DNA of 36,219 nucleotides from an uncultured Oscillospiraceae bacterium (GTDB taxonomy: Bacteria > Bacillota > Clostridia > Oscillospirales > Oscillospiraceae): NCBI GenBank assembly GCA_947626785.1, contig CANQTO010000024.1:1-36219 (forward strand), read 5' to 3'. Below, one piece after another: positions 1 to 8,665 of this stretch. Every line of letters begins with the position of its first letter. The first letter of the stretch is position 1. A program made the position numbers and the translations under genes. The notes under the pieces are model-generated. The model did not search any database. It saw only the letters and a program-made list of their open reading frames with translations, and was not told the DNA's origin.

Positions 1-32
1 CTAACAGCTTAAGCAACGAGATGGACGTATCC

Positions 33-47
33 TTGACTGGCGGTCAA
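33..47 (+). promoter_or_regulatory. Possible operator/-35 element upstream of the MBL hydrolase
   Basis: TTGAC and GTCAA form a short inverted repeat with a 5-nt spacer, about 40 nt before the start codon at 88. TTGACT could serve as a -35, but the only AT-rich -10 candidate (TATATT, 61-66) is 22 nt away, so the promoter is uncertain. The first 30 nt of the window hold nothing recognisable. Confidence 0.25.
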
Positions 48-87
48 GCTTACGACCAAATATATTGTAGTAGAAGGAGAACGAACG

Positions 88-939
88 ATGAAATTTCAAC
101 AGATCCGCAGCGCCACTGTCAAGATAGAATACGCCGGGAAAACCTTTTTAGTGGACCCCTGGCTGACGCGCCAGCATATGTCGGGCTGCTTTGCCGTCAT
201 GCCCTTGCTGGTGGCCATGAACCGGAAGGGCGATCCCCGGAAAAAGCCGGTGATCGACCACAGCGCCACCTGGAAGGTGGCGGACCCGCGGCACACCTGG
301 ATCATGGTCCCACGCTGCCCTCTGCCTATGCCGGTCAAAGAGATCAACCGGGGCGTGGACTATTATCTCTGCACCCATGTGCATATGGACCACATCGGCC
401 TGAGCCCCTCCGGCAAGGGCTGCGAGAGGATGGATAAGCGCATCCCCATTTTTGCCCAGAGCCAGCAGGACGCAGACTATCTGGCCTATTCCGGCATGAA
501 GAATGTGCGTGTTCTGTGGAAGGTCGCCCGCCTGGGGGACATGGAGCTCATCAAGGTGAAAGCCGTCCACGGTACGGAGAAGCCCTGCGGGGACGCCAGC
601 GGCTATATTTTCCGGGCCCCCGGTGAAAAGACGCTCTATCTCTGCGGGGACACCGTCTGGTGCCCGGAGGTGAAGGAGACCATCGAGCAGTACCGGCCCC
701 AGGTCATCATCACCAACAACTGCGCCGCTGTGCTGCAGGACTATGGGCGGCTCATCATGGACGACGCAGACTTGTATGAGGTCTATAAGGCGGCCCCGGA
801 CGCGGCTATCATCGCCAGCCACATGGACAACGTCCCCCACGCCACGCTCACCCGGAAGACTCTCCGGGAAAAGCTGGCCGCCAGAGGCATCGGCCAGGCC
901 ATCCTCATACCCGAGGACGGAGAGAGCTACGAATTTTAA
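88..939 (+). CDS. MBL-fold metallo-hydrolase (UlaG-like)
   Basis: A 283-residue protein of the metallo-beta-lactamase fold superfamily. The signature metal site HVHMDH lies at residues 97-102. Later ligand candidates are the His in KAVHGTEK, the Asp in LCGDTVW and the His in ASHMDN near the C-terminus. The N-terminus (KIEYAGKTFLVDPWL) is typical of the UlaG/L-ascorbate-6-phosphate lactonase branch, whose members are cytoplasmic hydrolases of phosphorylated or lactone substrates; the substrate here cannot be told. The ATG at 88 is preceded by AGAAGGAGA at good spacing. No ula genes are nearby, so an ascorbate role is not supported. No signal peptide is seen. The family call is secure; the function is open. 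Confidence 0.88.
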   Translation: MKFQQIRSATVKIEYAGKTFLVDPWLTRQHMSGCFAVMPLLVAMNRKGDPRKKPVIDHSATWKVADPRHTWIMVPRCPLPMPVKEINRGVDYYLCTHVHMDHIGLSPSGKGCERMDKRIPIFAQSQQDADYLAYSGMKNVRVLWKVARLGDMELIKVKAVHGTEKPCGDASGYIFRAPGEKTLYLCGDTVWCPEVKETIEQYRPQVIITNNCAAVLQDYGRLIMDDADLYEVYKAAPDAAIIASHMDNVPHATLTRKTLREKLAARGIGQAILIPEDGESYEF

Positions 940-1040
940 TAACGCGTGAGCACAAAGCAGCGCCGGGAGCCGGTTCCGTACAGCCTTACCCGCAAGCCAG
1001 TTTCTTTCTCAAAAGTGTGTACTTGTTTCTTATCTTGTAC

Positions 1041-1159
1041 ATGGTATAATAGCCGCAGGACGGCTATTATAGATTTTATGCCGTTTTTCTCGCCGCTTTC
1101 GCGGCAACCGAAAAACATGGCTGAATTATACCATCCCCGCTTCGCGGTTATGGTATAAT
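1041..1159 (+). repeat. Palindrome cluster with duplicated ATGGTATAAT boxes
   Basis: The box ATGGTATAAT occurs at 1041-1050 and 1150-1159 and inverted at 1125-1134. The first and inverted copies bound a 94-bp segment; the last two form the arms of a hairpin whose interior adds a CCGC/GCGG stem (1137-1147). Further nested stems are ATAATAGCC/GGCTATTAT (1046-1070) and GCCGC/GCGGC near 1092-1105. Each direct box is also an extended -10 (TGG-TATAAT); the first has TTGTTT at 1023-1028, 16 nt upstream. The cluster may therefore be promoter plus operator for the gene at 1222, or a small repetitive element that carries promoters. It fills most of the 940-1221 gap. Confidence 0.55.
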
Positions 1160-1221
1160 GATAAAACAACGATGGAAAAAGGTAATTCCAGGCCATCTTT
1201 GAGCTTTATAGGAGGATACCT

Positions 1222-1770
1222 ATGGGAAAGAAGATCATTATTCTAAACGGGAGCCCACGCAGGAACGGCAACACCTCCGCCCTGACAGAAGCCTTCGCCA
1301 AAGGCGCACGGGAGGCAGGCCATCAGGTCACAGAGTTCCCGCTCTCTACGATGCGGATCAACGGCTGCCTGGGCTGCTGGCAAGGCGGCAAGGAGGAGGC
1401 GCACCCCTGCGTCCAGCGGGACGACATGGAGAAGATCTATCCCGCCTACCGGGAGGCGGATGTGGTGGTCCTGGCCTCGCCGCTGTACTATTGGTTCATC
1501 TCCGGTTTCCTGAAAAACGCCTTTGACCGCCTGTTCGCCGTGGCCGAGTGCGACCCTCATACCAGGAACCCCAAAAAGCAGAGCGTACTGCTCATGGCCG
1601 CGGAGGGCGCGGGTTTTGAGGAGAGCGAGCACTGGTATGACCGCCTGGAAAAGCACATGGGCTGGCAGAGCATCGGCAAGGTGCTGTGCGGCTATGTGAC
1701 CCAGCCCGGCGATATCGACGGAAAAAAAGAACTGACAGACGCCTACGAATTGGGGAGGTCCATCCAATAG
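1222..1770 (+). CDS. Flavodoxin-fold NAD(P)H-dependent oxidoreductase
   Basis: A 182-residue member of the NADPH-dependent FMN reductase/flavodoxin-like family. The FMN phosphate loop GSPRRNGNTS is at residues 10-19. A CLGCW motif with a further Cys about 12 residues on (HPCVQRDDM) resembles the cysteine region of iron-sulfur-flavoprotein relatives, though the spacing is looser. ASPLYYWFISGFLKNAFDR is the usual flavin-contacting and dimer segment. Start ATG has ATAGGAGGAT upstream. It is probably a cytosolic reductase of quinones, nitro-compounds or a partner protein; the substrate cannot be inferred. It stands alone between the palindrome cluster and an 11-bp stem terminator. A longer relative is encoded at 8009-8650 on the other strand. 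Confidence 0.88.
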   Translation: MGKKIIILNGSPRRNGNTSALTEAFAKGAREAGHQVTEFPLSTMRINGCLGCWQGGKEEAHPCVQRDDMEKIYPAYREADVVVLASPLYYWFISGFLKNAFDRLFAVAECDPHTRNPKKQSVLLMAAEGAGFEESEHWYDRLEKHMGWQSIGKVLCGYVTQPGDIDGKKELTDAYELGRSIQ

Positions 1771-1775
1771 GGAAA

Positions 1776-1809
1776 AATCTGCACCGACTGTTCAACGCCG
1801 GTGCAGATT
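1776..1809 (+). terminator. Hairpin after the flavodoxin-like gene
   Basis: Perfect 11-bp inverted repeat AATCTGCACCG / CGGTGCAGATT with a 12-nt loop, beginning 5 nt after the stop codon. A-tract on the left and only two Ts on the right, so termination would be better on the minus strand; on the plus strand it may work with the next hairpin. Confidence 0.55.
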
Positions 1810-1890
1810 CATGCTTCGTACCTCTTTGTGGGTCAAATCGACCGTTTTGATATATTAATCGAGTTATTTCGATGTTTCAACAACCTGCAA

Positions 1891-1928
1891 AAAAATCCAC
1901 CGGGGATCTTTTGCCCCAGTGGATTTTT
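1891..1928. terminator. Bidirectional rho-independent terminator
   Basis: AAAAATCCAC and GTGGATTTTT flank an inner GGGG/CCCC stem with one mismatch, giving A-tract and T-tract on either side. The surrounding gap 1810-2091 has no convincing gene; it is AT-richer than the flanks and otherwise featureless. Confidence 0.75.
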
Positions 1929-2091
1929 GTATGCTTACAAGTCAGGCATAGCGGCCCGCTCAAGCGGCATTTTTCTGAAAAAGCGCTTTGCATGAACTTC
2001 CCGGTAACAGGCCCCTATGCAAGAAAAGCAGAGGCTGCAAAGTCAATTGAGGTATCAACACAAAGAACGGAGCTTTCGCTCAATTTCTGTA

Positions 2092-2120
2092 TTGCTTCCC
2101 ACCCCACGAACTTGTATAAT
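2092..2120 (+). promoter_or_regulatory. Sigma-A-type promoter for the beta-helix lipoprotein
   Basis: TTGCTT (2092-2097), 17-nt spacer, TATAAT (2115-2120). The lipoprotein ATG follows about 50 nt downstream with AAGGAGGT at 2159-2166. Confidence 0.7.
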
Positions 2121-2170
2121 AATGTAAATCAATATGAGCCCCTATCAAATGAAATAACAAGGAGGTCGCC

Positions 2171-4447
2171 ATGAAAAGACTTTTTTGCCTGATCCTTGCA
2201 GTTCTTATGTTGTCCGCATGCGGGGCGCCCTCTGACAACAGCTCCGCGGACCTAAAGGATCAAGAAACAGAAAGCGGCGGACCGATCTCGGATGAGTCCG
2301 CGCCGACGCCGGAGCCGGTAACGGATGTGGAGCTTCTCCGGGCGATCGAGGCCGGCATCGTCCCCGCGGAGCTTCAGGGGGACTATTCCTCCGCCGTGAG
2401 CTTTGACCAATGCGCAAGGCTCGTCTCCGGGATGCTGGGCGTGTACCGGCCTGAGCTCCTGCCGGGATGGGAGGAGCTCGCCCAAAAGGCTCTCGACACG
2501 ACCTCCCCGATGCGCAGAGACGACGGGATGCTCATGGTGTACGAGGCCGCCTGTCTTATGGGGATGGGCGGTGAGATCCACCGGTATTGGCTGGATGTGA
2601 ATGGTCTGTGCGGTGATATCTGGGGTGAGCTTTCACCCTCTAAGGATATCTTTGAAAACTGGGCCGAGCCCAGCCCCTTTGAGGATAATCCCGGAAACGT
2701 ACCCGGCTGGACCTACGATGTCAGCGCCTATTTTTACTCCCTCGGGAGCTGCTCCAAGATCAGCGGAAAGGCCCTTTTTGACTGCGATGCCGCCAACGCG
2801 ACCATGCGCCTGTCCGATCCTCTGACACGGGAGGAAGCCATCAGGGCCGTGCTTCGCCTGACCGAGGCTCTGCCGGAGGTCTACGGCAAGGCCGTGAATG
2901 AGGTCCCCGAAACCGATTGGAGCGACCCCGCGCTTGCAAGCGCCGCCCGGGCCAGGGACGCGATCCTGAACAGCCATATCGATGTGGTCAGCTCCGGCAC
3001 ATGGGAGCAGGGGCGCAGCTATACCGGGAACGCCTGGTACATATCCTCCCTGACCGGGGACGACGCCAACAGCGGTACTTCCCCCGACGACGCGCTGGCC
3101 TCCGTCCAGGGATTGAAGAACCTTTTCTTTTCCGGGAAGCTCCGCGCCGGCGACGCCGTCCTTTTTGAGCGCGGCGGGGTCTATCCTCTCAATGATTACG
3201 AGATCCAAGGTCTGGACAATGTGACCTACGCCGCCTACGGCCAGGGCCCCAAGCCGATCATCAGCGGCTCGGTAGAGGGCATGGCCGACCCCGGCCGCTG
3301 GGAGCTGTATGCCGAGACACCGGACGGCGGAAAGATCTGGCGCTTTGATACCGAGCTCCACAATGTGGTGGGGATATTCTTTGACGGCGATACAAGCTGG
3401 GGGACCATGTGCCTGCCCGGCTGGAACGGCGAGACGTATATGGACGCATCTGACGGCTCCGCCTGGACCGTGGAGACCGGCATGACGGAGGACCTGAGCT
3501 TTTTCTCGGAAATGCCGCTTCATGGGCTTGATGTGACCGCCGGCTTCATCCGGCAGCAGATGTATGGTCCGCTGTACCTCCGGTGCGACGCCGGAAACCC
3601 CGGCGAGGTCTTTGCGGCCATCGACGTGATACAGGACATCAATGCCATCGGCTTTGGATATGCCCCGGGCAACACCGGCACCGGCGGGGCGGTCGTAGAT
3701 TTGGCGTTCAAATACTGCACCATCCCCCTCGTCTCCGGGCTGAACGGCGACTCGGATGCCATAGGCACCCTGGTGGAAAACTGCGAGATATCCTTCTGCG
3801 GCGGCTCCATCCAGTCCTATAGTGATACGGACGGTCTGCCCTATCTTTCCGGCGGCGCCGTCCTCGCCTCCGGCAACGGCCACACGGTCCGCAACTGCTA
3901 CATCCACGATGTGGACAACAAGGTCTTTGTGGTCGTCGCCAACTCCCCGGAATGGCTCCCCAGCGACCATCTGACCTTCGAGGGCAACATCATCGAGCGC
4001 TGCGGGGCGGCCCTGCGCATCTGCAATTATATGGAGCAGGCGCTTCCGGACAGCGTTTACAAGGAGCTCCGGTTTGAGAACAACACGGTCATCCACACCG
4101 GGTATGGCTGGTATGCCCACAAGCTCTTCCGCACCAACGCCCTGTCCCAGCTCAGCTCCTTTGAAACGGAGCAGTACGTCAACCGGAACGAAGGCATCAC
4201 GATCTCGGGCAACACCTTCTACTGCCCCCGCGGCGCGGTCTACTGCGGGACCGGGATGTGGGGCGACGCTTTCCCCATTTTCAGCGGCAACACGGTGGTG
4301 CAGGTCCCCGGCGCCGGCCTTGTGGACGCCGGCCCCGCCGGAACACAGACCCTCTACATGACAGGCGACACGGAGTCCTGTCAGGAAGCGCTCAGAGACA
4401 TCCTGGGCGACAGCAGCCTACAGCTTATAAAAAAAGAGAACGCCTGA
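2171..4447 (+). CDS. Large lipoprotein with SLH-like repeats and a right-handed beta-helix domain
   Basis: A 758-residue exported lipoprotein. The signal peptide ends in the lipobox LSAC, with the lipidated Cys at residue 17, followed by a Ser/Asp/Glu-rich linker. Residues of roughly 55-250 contain SLH-like helices (AIEAGIVP...SFDQCARLVSGMLG and LTREEAIRAVLRL). From about residue 285 the sequence turns into a pectate-lyase-like parallel beta-helix, opening with WYISSLTGDDANSG and continuing as short strands with Asn-rich turns (VENCEISFCGG, VRNCYIHDVDN, FEGNIIERC, FENNTVIHTGYG). Such domains bind or cleave polysaccharides; no catalytic residues can be assigned. It has its own promoter and terminator and is therefore probably monocistronic. 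A role in extracellular glycan handling is inference from the fold. Confidence 0.8.
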   Translation: MKRLFCLILAVLMLSACGAPSDNSSADLKDQETESGGPISDESAPTPEPVTDVELLRAIEAGIVPAELQGDYSSAVSFDQCARLVSGMLGVYRPELLPGWEELAQKALDTTSPMRRDDGMLMVYEAACLMGMGGEIHRYWLDVNGLCGDIWGELSPSKDIFENWAEPSPFEDNPGNVPGWTYDVSAYFYSLGSCSKISGKALFDCDAANATMRLSDPLTREEAIRAVLRLTEALPEVYGKAVNEVPETDWSDPALASAARARDAILNSHIDVVSSGTWEQGRSYTGNAWYISSLTGDDANSGTSPDDALASVQGLKNLFFSGKLRAGDAVLFERGGVYPLNDYEIQGLDNVTYAAYGQGPKPIISGSVEGMADPGRWELYAETPDGGKIWRFDTELHNVVGIFFDGDTSWGTMCLPGWNGETYMDASDGSAWTVETGMTEDLSFFSEMPLHGLDVTAGFIRQQMYGPLYLRCDAGNPGEVFAAIDVIQDINAIGFGYAPGNTGTGGAVVDLAFKYCTIPLVSGLNGDSDAIGTLVENCEISFCGGSIQSYSDTDGLPYLSGGAVLASGNGHTVRNCYIHDVDNKVFVVVANSPEWLPSDHLTFEGNIIERCGAALRICNYMEQALPDSVYKELRFENNTVIHTGYGWYAHKLFRTNALSQLSSFETEQYVNRNEGITISGNTFYCPRGAVYCGTGMWGDAFPIFSGNTVVQVPGAGLVDAGPAGTQTLYMTGDTESCQEALRDILGDSSLQLIKKENA

Positions 4448-4482
4448 ATCATCTCAGGCGGTCACGAGCTTTCACACCCCGC

Positions 4483-4529
4483 AAAACGGCGGCAGGGCCT
4501 TCTCGCTCAGCCGCCGTTTTAAGTTTTTT
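4483..4529 (+). terminator. Rho-independent terminator after the lipoprotein gene
   Basis: AAAACGGCGGC / GCCGCCGTTTT, 11-bp perfect stem with a 16-nt loop, followed by AAGTTTTTT. A smaller stem (CGCCTGA/TCAGGCG, 4441-4460) overlaps the stop codon. Confidence 0.85.
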
Positions 4530-4586
4530 GACAGCCTGTTGGGCCTGGAACGGAACGATTTTTCCAGTTAAATCCAATCGAAAAGC

Positions 4587-4614
4587 CTGAAACGGAGCGG
4601 AAAATCTGTATAAT
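4587..4614 (+). promoter_or_regulatory. Likely promoter of the partner-switching locus
   Basis: TATAAT at 4609-4614 preceded by a weak -35 (CTGAAA, 4587-4592) at 16 nt. It lies about 80 nt before the GTG start at 4694. Confidence 0.4.
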
Positions 4615-4693
4615 GTAATTTGGATAAGAAGTCGCGTCATGCGGGCCGGGCAGGCTGCCCGGCCGCGGACGGTCCTACGAAAGGAGAGAAAAA

Positions 4694-5091
4694 GTGGGGA
4701 TCACAAAACTCGCGCCGGTAAGTCTCGCTATGTTTTACGGAGCGAACCGGGATTTTGCCAACGCCTTCAGCGTGCGGGTGACGCTGAAAAACCCGATAGA
4801 GCCGGAGCCGCTGCGACGGGCCCTGGACAAGGCCATGGAGCGCTACCCCTATTTTTCCGTGCGCCTGCGGGCCACGGAGAAGGAGCTGGTCCTGGAGGAT
4901 AACCCTCTGCCGGTGTCCATCGTGAAGGTGCCGGAGCCGGCCCGGCTGAACCGCCGCGGCCAATTACCACCTGGTGGGGCTCAGCTATAAGCGGACCAGC
5001 GTGGTGTTCGGGGCGTTCCACGCCCTGACAGACGGGGCCTTTCCCCATCCATGTACCGAAAATGCGCCTGCCGGATGAACCGGAGGACTGA
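4694..5091 (+). pseudogene. Decayed condensation-domain-like acyltransferase
   Basis: Remains of an alcohol-acetyltransferase/condensation-domain-like protein, a family normally around 400 residues or more. The first reading frame, from GTG 4694 after AAAGGAGAG, gives the typical N-terminus (LAPVSLAMFYGANRDF ... ERYPYFSVRLR). At about 4962 the reading moves to another frame, where NYHLVGLSYK continues into HALTDGA, the HxxxDG catalytic motif. After 5039 the frame changes again and only a C-terminal tail (IHVPKMRLPDEPED) remains before the TGA at 5089. Most of the C-terminal two thirds is absent. The copy cannot make a working enzyme. It lies 24 nt upstream of the STAS gene and probably shared its transcript. 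Family assignment rests on the N-terminus and the His motif. Confidence 0.75.
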
Positions 5092-5115
5092 ACGACTGAT
5101 ACAGGAGGTAAAACC

Positions 5116-5411
5116 ATGACGATACAAAGAACCGGGACGGAAGCCGCCTTGATCTGGCGCTGACCGGGCGGCTGGATACCACAACCGCTCCCCAGCTGGA
5201 GGGGGAGCTGAAGCAGAGCCTTGACGGGGTCAAAGAGCTGACGATGGATTTCGCCGGGCTGGAGTACCTGTCCTCAGCGGGGCTGCGGGTGCTGCTGAGC
5301 ACCCAGAAGACCATGAACAGGCAGGGGACCATGACGCTGCGGAATGTGAACGAGACGATCATGGAGATCTTTGATGTCACGGGATTCGCGGATATCCTGA
5401 CCATTGAGTGA
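5116..5411 (+). pseudogene. STAS-domain anti-sigma factor antagonist, frameshifted
   Basis: A SpoIIAA/RsbV-like antagonist, which when dephosphorylated binds and traps an anti-sigma kinase. The ATG at 5116 has AGGAGG eight nt upstream, but after about 12 codons the frame ends in TGA (5161-5163). Restoring one missing base near 5150 (the TTG-ATC junction) gives an uninterrupted 98-residue STAS domain: a LTGRLDTTTAPQLE strand-helix, then MDFAGLEYLSSAGLRVLL containing the conserved phosphorylatable serine (SSAG), then a typical C-terminal helix ending FADILTIE. The stop at 5409-5411 lies 4 nt before the start of the phosphatase gene. A single-base deletion with otherwise perfect conservation suggests recent mutation or a sequence error. 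The product would be cytosolic and the substrate of the neighbouring PP2C domain. Confidence 0.82.
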
Positions 5412-5415
5412 ACGG

Positions 5416-7939
5416 ATGGAGGACCGAAACGGGAAAAACGGCAGACGGAGCCCGCTTCGCCGGCAGGTGCAGCGGATGGTGCTGCTGCTGTGCGTAGCGG
5501 CCCTGATGCTCACAGGCTTTCTGTGGGCCGGAAGTCTGACCGCCCTGCGGGATACCGTGCTGCGGGACAGCCAGAGCCTCGGCCGGCAGCGAGGCCCTTC
5601 TTGCCCAGCTGGAGCAGAACCTCTTTAAAGGGGTGCAGAGCGAGGCCGGCGTGGTCAACGAGAAGCTGGAGCGCTACGCGGGCCATGTGCGCGACTTTGC
5701 CTTTTACGCCCACCGGCTCTACCAGGAGCCGGACGCCTATGTCCCCAAGGAGGTCCTGCCGCCCGACACGGAGAGCCGCTACACCTATACCATGCAGCTG
5801 GTCCTGCGCGACGGGGAGACGGACCGCCCGGCCATACAGGAGGAGATCGGCCTGCTTGCCAACCTGGTCCATATGTGGCAGCCGGTGATGACCGGAGACT
5901 CCGGCATGATCGCCTCCATCTATCTGTGCACCGAGAGCGGGTTCATGCTCAACTACGACGAGCGGTCCGACCTGACCGACGAGTATTTCGACTACTCGGC
6001 GGCCTCCTGGTATTTCCCGGCCAAGGAGGCCGGTGGGGTCATCTTTACGGACCCCTATATGGACACCTTCGGCCGCGGGCTGATGCTCACCTGTTCCGCG
6101 CCGGTGTATGACCGGGAGGACCGGTTCGCCGGCGTGGTGTGCATCGACGTGATGGTGGAGGATCTCTGCCGCTCGGTGCTGGACATCGACTTCGGCCCGG
6201 GCTCCTACGCGTTCCTGGTGGACAGGGCCGGGGACATCATCGTCTCTCCCCGGATGGAGTACGACGGGAGCTTTGAAAACGTCCGGGATCCGGACTGCCC
6301 GGCCCGCGAGGCGGCCGGGGACATCCTCAGCGGGACGGCCGGCGTCGTCTCTACCTCCGGCGGCCTCTACTACGCCTATGCCCCCATCGCCTCCGCGAAC
6401 TGGACTCTGGCGGTCCACGTCCCGGCGGAGATGGTGACGGCCCCGGCGGAGGATATCCGCGCCGATATCGCCGCCAAGACCGACGCCACCGCCGATACCA
6501 TGGACAGGAGCATCCTGCGCGCGGGGCTGCTCTCGCTGGCCGTGTTCCTGATCATCATCATGGCGGTGATCGCCCTCAGCGGCAGCTTTTCCCGCCGGAT
6601 CACCGGCCCGCTGCTGGAGCTTCGGGCGGATGTGGAGCACATCAGCGGCGGGGATCTGACCCATCAGGCGGCGGTACGCCGGAACGACGAGATCGGCGAT
6701 CTGGCGCAGGCCTTTAATACGATGGCCTGCTCCTTGGATCAGCACATCCGCCAGCTGACCGCCGTGACGGCGGAAAAGGAGCGGATCGGTGCGGAGCTGG
6801 ATATCGCCCGCAACATTCAGGCGTCCATGCTCCCCTGCATCTTCCCGCCCTTCCCGGACCGAAAGGAGTTCGACATCTTCGCCTCCATGGACCCGGCCAA
6901 GGAGGTGGGCGGCGACTTTTACGACTTTTTCATGGTGGACGACACCCACCTGGCTATCGTTATGGCGGACGTATCCGGCAAAGGGGTCCCCGCGGCGCTG
7001 TTCATGGTGATCGGAAAGACCCTGATCAAGGACCATACGGCCCCGGGCCGGGACCTGGGCGAGGTGTTCATGGAGGTCAACCGCCTGCTGTGCGAGGGAA
7101 ACAGCGAGGAGATGTTCATCACCGCCTTTGAGGGGGTGCTGGATCTGGAGACCGGCCAATTTAACTATGTCAACGCCGGCCACGAGCTCCCCTTTATCCG
7201 GAGAAAGGACGGGGCCTACGCGCCCTACAAGATCCGCGCCGGCTTCGTGCTGGCGGGGATGGAGAACACCCGGTACACAATGGGGACGATGACCCTGGAG
7301 CCGGGCGACAGCCTGTTCCAGTACACCGACGGCGTGACGGAGGCGGCCAACGGGCGCAACGAGCTGTATGGCATGGCGCGGCTGGAGGCAGTGCTGAACG
7401 CCAACGCCGGTCTGTCCCCGGACCGGCTGCTTGCGGCCGTGAGGGAGGACATCAACGCCTTTGTGGAAGACGCCCCCCAGTTTGACGATATCACCATGCT
7501 CAGCCTGACGTTCAAGGAAAAAAAGCGCGTCTCCGCCCCCAACGAGATCACGGCGGAGGCCACCGTGGAGAATATCCCCGTTGTAACGGCTTTTGTGGAC
7601 GAGCGGCTGCGGGAGCTGGACTGCCCGGAGAAGGCCAAGCGGCAGATCGACGTGGCTATCGACGAGCTGTTCGGCAACATCGCCCACTATGCCTATGACC
7701 CGGCCCCGGGGCCGGCCACCGTGCGTGTGGAGCCGCCGGCGGTGCGCATCACGTTCCTCGACCGGGGGAAACCCTATGACCCGCTGGCAAAGCCCGACCC
7801 GGACACAACGCTCTCCGCGGACGAGCGGCAGGCGGGCGGCCTGGGGATCTTCATGGTCAAAAGGACCATGGACAGCGTTGAGTACGCATACGAGGACGGG
7901 CAGAATATTCTGACCATCCGCAAACAGCTGCGGCCGTAG
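5416..7939 (+). pseudogene. Membrane sensor phosphatase fused to RsbW-like kinase, frameshifted near the N-terminus
   Basis: With one frame correction near 5581 this encodes about 840 residues. Order: short cytoplasmic start and TM1 (RMVLLLCVAALMLTGFLWAG), extracytoplasmic dCache-like sensor (about residues 150-340), TM2 (about 367-389), HAMP, SpoIIE/RsbU PP2C phosphatase with GGDFYDFF and ADVSGKGVPAALFM, and a C-terminal GHKL ATPase of the anti-sigma type (IDELFGNIAHYAY N-box; GGLGIFMVKRTMDS). Phosphatase and kinase of a partner-switching circuit are thus on one chain, next to their STAS partner. Frame 1 runs from ATG 5416 to a stop near 5628; the second frame is open from before 5633 to 7939. 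A one-base G insertion at 5581 would explain it. The downstream part is intact and could be translated from an internal start, but would lack TM1. Confidence 0.85.
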
Positions 7940-7956
7940 GCCGCGGACCCGCGAGC

Positions 7957-7989
7957 AAAAAGGAGCTGTAGCAGCTACAGCTCCTTTTT
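7957..7989. terminator. Bidirectional terminator between convergent genes
   Basis: 15-bp perfect stem (AAAAAGGAGCTGTAG and its complement) with a CAG loop, A-tract on one side and T-tract on the other. It serves both the phosphatase gene and the minus-strand flavoprotein gene. Confidence 0.9.
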
Positions 7990-8008
7990 CATATCCTTGC
8001 CCAAAAAC

Positions 8009-8650
8009 CTATGCCCGTTTTGCCATAGCGGCCCCCAACTCAAAGGCTTTTTTACATTCCTGGGGGAATACCGTCTCATGCCGCCGCTGCTTTGCCTCCG
8101 GGTCAAACAGGGACCATTTCCAGTCCGTCTTGCTGTAATCCCTCAGCTGGAGGGTGTCCCCGCTGACAAAGACCTCCGCGGGCCCCACAAAACGGCTCAG
8201 GGTCTGCCGGTAGTTTTGAAGCAGGTCCAGGTAGGCCGTGTCCGGCGCGTTGCTCGTCGCGATCAGCAGCACGGGGACCGGGCGCCGGTTGCAGCAGGGA
8301 GTCTCCGCATTATAGGTGAGATTCTGAAACACCAGCCGCTCATAGAGCGCGCGAAAGGACGCGGTCAGCTCTCCCAGGTAGACCGGAGAGCCGAGGATCA
8401 GCCCGTCCGCCTGGCGGATGGCGTCCAGGACCGGGGTCAGGCCGTCCCGGCACATGCAGCGGCCCTTGTTTTGCTCCCTTTTGCATCCGAAGCAGGAGAT
8501 GCAGCCCGTATATTTTTCCAGCCGGAACAGGTCGAAGCGCTCCAGCTCCGCGCCCGCGGACGCCGCCCCCTTGGCCGCCTCCGTGAGCAGGGTGTCCGTG
8601 TTCCAGCCCTTCCTCGGCCCGGCGTTCACCACGATGATCTTTTTGCCCAT
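8009..8650 (-). CDS. Iron-sulfur-flavoprotein-like NADPH-dependent FMN reductase
   Basis: A 213-residue flavodoxin-fold protein. The N-terminal loop NAGPRKGWNTDT occupies the FMN-phosphate position. A compact cysteine cluster follows: C50, C53, C56, C65 and C67 (CISCFGCK...GRCMC), the arrangement known from iron-sulfur flavoproteins (Isf), where it holds a 4Fe-4S cluster. GSPVYLGELTASFRALYERL is the family's flavin/dimer segment. The product is probably a cytosolic redox protein that moves electrons between ferredoxin-like partners and FMN; the acceptor is unknown. ATG at 8650 is preceded by GAGGAGGAAC, which directly follows the tatD stop (15-nt gap), so the two genes are co-transcribed. Its 3' end faces the shared terminator at 7957. 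Confidence 0.85.
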   Translation of the reverse strand: MGKKIIVVNAGPRKGWNTDTLLTEAAKGAASAGAELERFDLFRLEKYTGCISCFGCKREQNKGRCMCRDGLTPVLDAIRQADGLILGSPVYLGELTASFRALYERLVFQNLTYNAETPCCNRRPVPVLLIATSNAPDTAYLDLLQNYRQTLSRFVGPAEVFVSGDTLQLRDYSKTDWKWSLFDPEAKQRRHETVFPQECKKAFELGAAMAKRA

Positions 8651-8665
8651 GATCTGTTCCTCCTC

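Noticed and set aside
1801-2170. Short frames in the gap before the lipoprotein gene
   Set aside because: They cross a terminator and a promoter, have no RBS and no protein-like composition.
2601-4120. Several alternative frames within the beta-helix lipoprotein gene on both strands
   Set aside because: No RBS, no domains; the 758-codon frame with signal peptide explains the region.
5510-7687. A 725-codon minus-strand frame opposite the sensor phosphatase
   Set aside because: Antisense shadow of a GC-rich gene with strong PP2C, HAMP and GHKL motifs on the plus strand.
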